From contig NC_087158.1 of the NCBI RefSeq assembly GCF_035594125.1, forward strand, positions 8,967,678-9,031,677: a stretch of 64,000 bases of DNA. Direction: 5' to 3'. A program made the position numbers and the translations under genes. Positions 58,540 to 64,000 of the stretch are shown here, piece by piece. The notes below the pieces were generated by a model. That model was not told the DNA's origin and ran no database searches. It worked only from the letters and a program-made list of their open reading frames with translations. Positions within the stretch are counted from its first letter, which is position 1; every line of letters begins with the position of its first letter. The DNA is from Scylla paramamosain. Its lineage: Eukaryota > Arthropoda > Malacostraca > Decapoda > Portunidae.

Positions 58540-59445
58540 TACCTAGTTGTGACATACATACCTGTCCTATCTCCATAACTGTTTTTATCCAACTTTTCCA
58601 TAAAGTCATGAATATTTGTAGCACACACCATTTCCCCTTCCAGTCCATTTCATGCCTCTGCTTCAATGAGAGAAGCTGAACTTCTTTATGTCCCTTTTGC
58701 AGGTGGTTACTTTTAGTTTTCTTCCATGTCCTCTTGTTTCTCTTTTGTTCATTATAAAGAGATGTTCTGTATCTAGTTTTTCCATCCCACTCAGCAATCT
58801 GTACAGTGCAGTCAAGTCACTTCTCTCTCGTCTCTTTTCCAAGGTTGGGAGTTGCACTCTAGCTAATCACACCTCATATGACAAATCCTGCAACTCTGTT
58901 ATCATCTTTGTTGCTGCTCTCTGTATTCTTTCCAACTTTCTTATGTGCTTTTTTTTCATGTGACAAAATTACTGCTGCATATTCTAGTCTTGGACGTATC
59001 ATTGTGGTGATTATTTTCCTCATCATTTCTACATCCAGATAAGTATAGGAAACTCCTATATTTCTTAGTAGGATGAGAGTTTCACCTGTTATCTTGTTAA
59101 TATGTTTTTCCAGTGATAAATTCTCTGAAAAAATCACTCCCAGATCTTTTTCTCTTGTCTTATTTATTGTTTCATTCCCCATCTTATAGCTACATCTGCT
59201 ACTTTTTTCAAATTCCATCTTTTTACACTTACCAGAGTTAAATTCCATTTGCCATCTGTTGCTCCACTCCCACACCTCTATATCTCTTTGTAATTCATCA
59301 CAATCTTCCGTTCCCTTCACTTCATAAGTTTTGCATCATCAGCAGAAAGACACATAGCTGGATAAATTCTCCACCATATCATTTATATGCACCGCAAACA
59401 TTATTGGTGCCAACACTGACCCTTGTACCAAAACACGAGATGACA
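58540..59445 (-). mobile_element. CR1-like LINE fragment (second family), RT C-terminal half
   Basis: The fragment starts at motif B (about 59440: VLVQGSVLAPIMFAVHINDM) and continues ELQRDIEVWEWSNRWQMEFN, KCKKMEF, REKDLGVIFSENLSLEKHIN, TMIRPRLEYAAVILS. It is distinct from the family at 49509. The 5' truncation lies beside a GC-rich minisatellite and the 3' UTR beside (GT)n. Confidence 0.83.
58874..59320 (-). pseudogene. CR1-like RT fragment, broken
   Basis: 148 open codons covering the region after motif C: thumb and connection. Motif C itself and the block before it (59728-59339) lie in another frame, near the codons reading SYVSFCADDAK. A shift near 58960 (T-run) scrambles the end (AAVILSHEKKAHKK instead of a W-x-P type ending). 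Confidence 0.75.
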
Positions 59446-59520
59446 GTGAAGGGGCAAGAAGGGCAGAGACCATACTGGCTACAGTGTAGATCAGGCGGCA
59501 ATGGAGGACAAGGCTGTGCC

Positions 59521-59670
59521 AGTGGCCAACGGTAGAGGTGGGCCAACAGCAGCAGTAGACAGGCGGCATCAGTGGCCAACCGCACAGGCAGGCCGACAGC
59601 AATGGTAGACAGGCCGCGTCAATGACCAACTGTAGAGGCGGGCCAACAGCAGTGGTAGACAGGCCGCGCC
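59521..59670. repeat. Minisatellite, three exact-length 50-bp units
   Basis: Units start at 59521, 59571 and 59621 (ATGACCAAC/GTGGCCAAC start, GGCCAACAGCAG or GGCCGACAGCAA, then GTAGACAGGC.GC). About 80-90 percent alike by eye. It is GC-rich in an otherwise AT-rich region. A degenerate half unit precedes it. Confidence 0.9.
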
Positions 59671-59689
59671 AGTCCAGTCCAACAGCTAG

Positions 59690-60120
59690 GAGTCTCACAA
59701 TGTGCGTCAATAGGTGCGTTACAGACATGGCTTAAGGTCCAGTAATGACCAGCATAGCAGAGGGGATGCAGAAGAGGCCTTTGGAGGATGGCAGATGGAG
59801 AGAGGTGAAGGCGCTCTCAAATCCCCAAGTGTTCTGCTCCAGCACCGCAGAGCGCCTACACCGTCGACTCAGCCCGGAGTTGAGGCAAGATGGTGAAGCA
59901 GGGTGTGAGACCCAAAACAAAACCCCAAGCCACGAAAAGTTACAATGTTCATAATCCTGAAACCCTGAACAAAATAACAAGATTCCAACATAGGGAGATT
60001 AATTAATCTATTCCTTAACACACCTCCCTAAACAAGACTCAATAAAGGGTATCAAGATAATACTAAGTCATATGTAACAAGCCCAAAACTAAACAATGCA
60101 AAAAAAACTATAGTGAACAG
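59690..60120 (-). other. Probable 3' UTR and 3' LTR of the Gypsy element
   Basis: Non-coding sequence downstream of the RNase H stop. A polypurine tract and TG..CA ends could not be fixed; a candidate LTR start is TGTTACATATGACTTAG (antisense, near 60079). Confidence 0.4.
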
Positions 60121-60745
60121 TCAAATTTCAGATCTCAATAAATCAGCACCAACATTATCCCTACCAGAAATATGTACAATCCTGAACCTGTAGTCCTGCA
60201 GACAGAGAACCCAGCGCAACAACTTGTCATTACCGCCCTTGAAGTGGTTCAGGTAAACTAACGGCTTATGATCGATCTCCAGTATAAATTCCCTCCTATG
60301 TAAGTAATAATCAAAGTGTTTGATTCCGAATACTATAGCCAGACACTCCTTTTCAATGGTAGAATATTGGCGTTCTCTGTCGAGGAGCTTCCGACTTGTG
60401 TAGGCTACAGGATGAGGGCATTCACCTATGTGCTGGAGTAGAACTGATCCCAAACCATACATAGGATAGCTGGAGAAAAGGATGAGATTGCAGGGCAGTC
60501 TTGAGATGGTCAAAGTAGGTCTGTGCCTGGTCCATCCACACCAAGGGTTCTGGAACACCTTTTCGGTGGAGATCGGAGAAGCTGCTGGTATAAGAGGCAG
60601 TATTAGGAATGAACATCCTGTAAAATGAAACCATTCCAAGGAAAGATTGTAAGAGTTTCTTATTAGAAGGAGGAGGTACTCTTGAAATTACTGCTATCTT
60701 GCTTTCTTGAGGACATAGTGTGCTGCCATCTACAATGAATCCCAA
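60121..60745 (-). pseudogene. Gypsy RT connection and RNase H, broken
   Basis: The first part (60745-60440) holds LGFIVDGSTLCPQESKIAVI, FLGMVSFYRMFIPNTASYTS and WMDQAQTYFDHLK, the RT thumb/tether. The RNase H part (about 60460-60121, another frame) holds YGLGSVLLQHIG, AYTSRKLLDRERQYSTIEKE, CLAIVFGIKHFDYYL, DHKPLVYLNHF and RIVHISGRDNVGADLLRSEI. A deletion near 60450 removed the segment that should contain the first catalytic Asp (F.L..DAS in relatives), so RNase H is dead. Confidence 0.83.
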
Positions 60746-60835
60746 GTACTGGATATTTCCAAAACCAAAGCAACACTTAGCTGGGTGAGCTGTAAGGTCA
60801 TGCTGACATAATCTCTGAAATACAGATTTAAGGGC

Positions 60836-61400
60836 TTAAAGATGATACTTCCAGGACTGACCGTACACAAATATGTTGTCAGAATAGGAGACCCCATCTA
60901 GACCGGCCAGAACAATACACATTAGTCTGACGTAGGTGGCACAAGCTGTAACCAAGCCAAAAGGAAGACGAGTGAACTCCATTAATCCAAGGTGGGTAGG
61001 GAAGGCTGTCAGAGACATAGCTTTATCAGTTAAAGGTACTTGGTAGTAAGCTTTAGTAATATCTAATTGAGAGAAGTAGATGCTACCATAGAATTTGTGA
61101 ATGGTGTTGGTGGGTTCAGCGTCGAACTCAGTGACTGAATTAAGCATCCTGAAGTCTATAGCAAGGTGGTAACTTCCCAAAGACTTCTTTACCATGATAA
61201 CAGGTGAGCAGTGGAATGACACAGATGGTCTGATGATTCCCTGGGTAAGGAGGTCTTCCACTTCTTGCTTAAAGAGAGGCTTTAGGTGTAGGTGAACGGG
61301 ATAAAATTTAGCTCTAATCCTGTCAGTTGAACATAACTCAATATCATGCTTAATGGACTGTTTGCTTCCGGGAACCTCCAAGAGAACATCTTTATATTCA
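60836..61400 (-). pseudogene. Gypsy reverse transcriptase domain
   Basis: Within a 314-codon frame: IKHDIELCSTDRIRAKFYPV, QEVEDLLTQGIIRPSVS, CSPVIMVKKSLGSYHLAIDF, YFSQLDITKAYYQVPL (catalytic Asp), FTRLPFGLVTA, and GVSYSDNIFVYGQSW where the usual Y-x-DD is changed to YSDN. The frame ends at a single TAA (about 60836) and continues in the same frame at 60835. The altered catalytic pair and stop indicate inactivity. Confidence 0.85.
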
Positions 61401-62560
61401 CTGAGGACACACTGTAAGTTGCACTTCTGCAAGGAGATCAAGTTGCTACTTACTTCAGGAGAGTGTTGTATAGTCTCAGCACCTACACAACCATCAGGTG
61501 TTACAGGTATGACTTCATCATACTCCACAAACTTCTGGGTGTCTGAAAAGTATAACTTTGGGAAGTCTGTCAGTCCATCTGAGGTGGAAAACTCATTTAA
61601 GATGGTGGTTTGGTTAACCGTGGCCCGACAGTGGTACCTTTTTAAAATATTGGCATGATATAACTTTGGCTTTCCCTTTTCCTCAATGAGATAATTAACC
61701 TTGTTCCTATGCTCCAGAACAAGGTAGGGTCCACTCCAGGACATCAATAACTTAGTGGTGGAATCAGGAAGCAGAACCAAAACCTCATCTCCAGCCTTAA
61801 AGTGCCTGTCTTGAGAACTCAGGTCGAAATAGGTCTTGTACTTTGATGCACTAATATCAGCATTTTTGACAGCAATCTTGGCACACTCTGCAAGCTCGTC
61901 CTTGAGATCAGTGACATACTGAAAGCAAGATCACTGGACATCATCAAGCTCAGTGTCTTCCCTAAAATCACGTAGTACAGAAAGGGGCCCTTATACTGTT
62001 CTCACCGGGTTCGTCACAGCACAGCTTTCTCAGGGATGCCTACCCTGCCGTTGCCGCTGGAGTAGTGAAAGGAGTAGTAAGAGTAGTGAAAGGAGTAGTG
62101 AAGAAAGTATTTCTCCAGGGATGCCCACTCTGGAAAATATTGACAGCAGAGCTTCAGCTACAGAAATGGAAGTGACATCCTTCAAGGGTGCTGCCTCAGG
62201 GAAACCATTAGTGAAATCAATTAATGTGAGTAGGTACCTGTCTCCTTCTGATGTTGGAGGAGAGAGTGGTCCCACTATGTCAACAGCCACTCTAGCGAAG
62301 GGTGAAACAACTGGGAGTTGTTTCATAGGCACAGGCTTGACTTTGCCTTTGTAGACATTTATCACAGGATTTACAAAATTTTCATGTCTGACCACATTCC
62401 TGGCCAATAAAATTGATCGCCGATCTTCATTCTGGTCTTGCAATGGGAGAGGTGTCCAGCCAAAAGGCTTTCGTGAGCGACAGTTAACACTTGTCGACGG
62501 CATTCTGCTGGAACAACCAAGACTTTCTTACTGAGGGTGCTTTATTTGCAGGGTGAAGAG
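61400..62560 (-). pseudogene. Gypsy integrase, located upstream of RT
   Basis: HHCC region: AECRRQVLTVAHESLLAGHL then KTRMKIGDQFYWPGMWSDM (about 62515-62370, frameshifted thereafter). Core: FARVAVDIVGPLSPP (first catalytic Asp) and YLLTLIDFTNGFPEAAPLKD (62290-62190). Near 62100 the core is interrupted by local duplication of AGTAGTGAAAGG-type triplet-rich sequence, and the second Asp and Glu blocks are missing. It resumes FREDTELDD (about 61960), ELAECAKIAVKNADISASKY, KAGDEVLVLLPDSTTKLL, WSGPYLVLEHRNKVNYLIEE (GPY/F module, about 61740), which leads straight into RT in the same frame. Confidence 0.85.
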
Positions 62561-64000
62561 TGGCAGACACAGTGATACAATCCGTTGTGAAGTTCATAGC
62601 TGAAGGATGATCTACTGCGGGTGGTCTCCTCTCTGATAGCAGCCTTGTTCCTTACAGCTAAGAGGAAGGCACACGAACCCTGCAAACGTGAGAAAACTTC
62701 CAGTGTGATGGATAAGGGTTTGATGTTAGGCAGAGCAAGAGGGTGAATCTCCCTAGCAGCAGCAGCACACGTTTGGACAGCTTGTATTTGTTCGTCAGCA
62801 GAAGATGTGACGACAGAAAGGTCATCTGGTGGTTGTGCTCCTTCAGCGTTGCCTATGAAGACACTGCAGAGCTTTATAGAGGCTCGAACGGCATCGACCC
62901 ATCCAACGTAATATGGGCAACGTATGTAACACCTTACCAAAGGGAAGTGGTCAACACATCCCAGATAGTCGACAACAGGGATCTTCTTGCAGCTGAATAT
63001 ATCAACATCAGGCAGGGCTTCTTCAGATACAACAACACAAGTGCACCCAGTGTCCCGAACGTTGGTTGAGACTATGGAGCCATTAATGGTACCTGAAGTA
63101 AAACATTGCTGGCTTGACAGCCCAGAAAAGCAAAACCCAACTTTCTCGGCATTCTTAAGTTCATGAGGTTGTTTTGGTCCAAAAAGATAAGGATTTTTAG
63201 GGGAATTCGGCCTAATATGACCCACTTCTCCACACTTGTGACACTTTACTGTTGACTTCCGAACAGAAGGTAGAGATAATCGCGGTGTCACTGGTTTGCT
63301 ACTGAAGTTAGGTTTCTTGCTGTGCTCGGAGGTGGAGTGACTCTTCAGGTAAGAGTTGTGAGCCAAGGCCCATACGTCTGCCTTGCTGACAGTGTCTGTA
63401 AGGAAGTTTATACCATTCTCCTTCAGAAACATGTGAAGTTCAGGTGTGAGAGCTGTAAAGAACTGGTCGAGTATCACAAAAGGCCTCAGTGCAGAGTAAC
63501 TACGGTCTAATTCAATGGAGTCAAGCCAGTGGTCAAAGAGTCGACCCAGATGCATAGAAAACTGCTGGTACGTTTCACCAACACCAATTCTGGCCGATCT
63601 AAAGGTACTACAGTAATGGTCTGGAGTTCAATGAAAATGTTTCTGGAGCACATCTTTAAGCAGGGAATAGTCAGCAGTTATCTCTTTTAGACAAGGTAAT
63701 GTACACATCCACCAGCTTAACCATTAGGAGACTTGCCAATCGTACAGCCAGACTACCATCATTGATGTTAAGTAAAGATGTGATGCATTCAAAGCAAGAA
63801 AAATAGGAGGCTAGGTCTTCACCTTCTCTTTATAAAGGTAATGAAGGGCGAGAGACATTATCGTCCACAGGAGAGAAATGGTTACTGGTGTTACCTGCAG
63901 CTTTTAGTTTCAACTGTTCCAGGGCGAAGGAGTATTGACGTTCCTTCTCTCGTTCTTCTTGCTCCTCTCGTTCTCTCTCCTTCTCTCGTTCTTCTCTCTC
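62542..64000 (-). pseudogene. Gypsy gag, zinc knuckle and protease
   Basis: At the window edge a Glu/Arg-rich coiled coil (about 64000-63930) leads to EQLKLKAA, then SCAN-like gag text (GEDLASYFSCFE, about 63820) broken by several stops to 63560. A 337-codon frame (63555-62542) gives LGRLFDHWLDSIELDRSY, FILDQFFTALTPELHMFLKE, the CCHC knuckle CHKCGEVGHIRPNS (last Cys replaced by Ser), and the protease start STNVRDTGCTCVVVSEEALP (catalytic DTG, about 63070). Gag would form particles and protease would process the polyprotein. The knuckle mutation and stops argue for inactivity. Confidence 0.78.

Larger units (their letters stand above)
59690..64000 (-). mobile_element. Ty3/Gypsy retrotransposon with integrase before RT (Gmr1-like order)
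   Basis: Reading the minus strand from 64000: charged coiled-coil and SCAN-like gag, zinc knuckle, protease, integrase, integrase C-terminal segment, RT, RNase H (stop at 60121), then about 430 bases of probable 3' UTR/LTR. The pol order PR-INT-RT-RH is the reverse of ordinary Gypsy elements and matches the Gmr1 group. The 5' end is outside the window, so the LTR limits cannot be set by comparison. Several stops and deletions make it inactive. Confidence 0.85.

Overview
The window looks like nuclear DNA of an arthropod, most likely a decapod crustacean. The evidence is: spliced genes with GT..AG introns, long (AT)n, (CT)n, (GT)n and (GA)n arrays, many decayed LINEs, degenerate CCTAA-rich stretches (arthropod telomere motif), and one host gene stretched over tens of kilobases by transposons. 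The decapod (crab-like) assignment is an inference from the style of the commonest LINE; nothing here proves the species. No bacterial, CRISPR or operon-like features were seen.

The only host gene I can support is a homologue of ashwin (C2orf49, a subunit of the metazoan tRNA-splicing ligase complex) on the + strand. Three coding exons with matching splice phases lie at 18739-18849, 48490-48665 and 57283-57607. A fourth, terminal exon is expected beyond the window or in sequence I could not read. Intron 1 is about 29.6 kb and intron 2 about 8.6 kb, and both are largely transposon sequence.

1-18.7 kb, upstream of the gene, is a nest of transposons. A LINE (family 'LINE-A', Jockey-like, 8 copies in the window) at 1977-14580 is split by a 9.3-kb PIF/Harbinger DNA transposon (4987-14283, TTA target duplication). 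The Harbinger carries a broken transposase and a MADF-domain gene whose exons interlock on opposite strands. The Harbinger is itself split by a second LINE ('LINE-B', SGNH esterase plus endonuclease plus RT), which is split by a fragment bearing a decayed tyrosine recombinase. A third LINE type (YMDD variant RT) and a diverged segmental duplication follow.

18.7-48.5 kb (intron 1) holds LINE-A copies 3-7, a TTAA-flanked piggyBac-type element, mariner/pogo-type and hAT-type non-autonomous elements, a CR1-like LINE interrupted by a Tigger-type element, a decayed BEL/Pao retrotransposon with two neighbouring LTRs, and minisatellites. 48.7-57.3 kb (intron 2) holds a second CR1-like LINE interrupted by both a second Tigger copy and LINE-A copy 8.

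57.6-64 kb ends with a CR1-like LINE fragment, a 50-bp minisatellite and, on the minus strand, a Ty3/Gypsy element with its integrase ahead of the reverse transcriptase, the copia-like order known from the Gmr1 group. Almost every mobile-element ORF is disabled by stops or frameshifts. The nesting gives a relative insertion order: the oldest layers are LINE-A copy 5 and the CR1-like copies; Tigger, hAT and some LINE-A copies are younger; and Harbinger, then LINE-B, then the recombinase insert postdate LINE-A copy 2.
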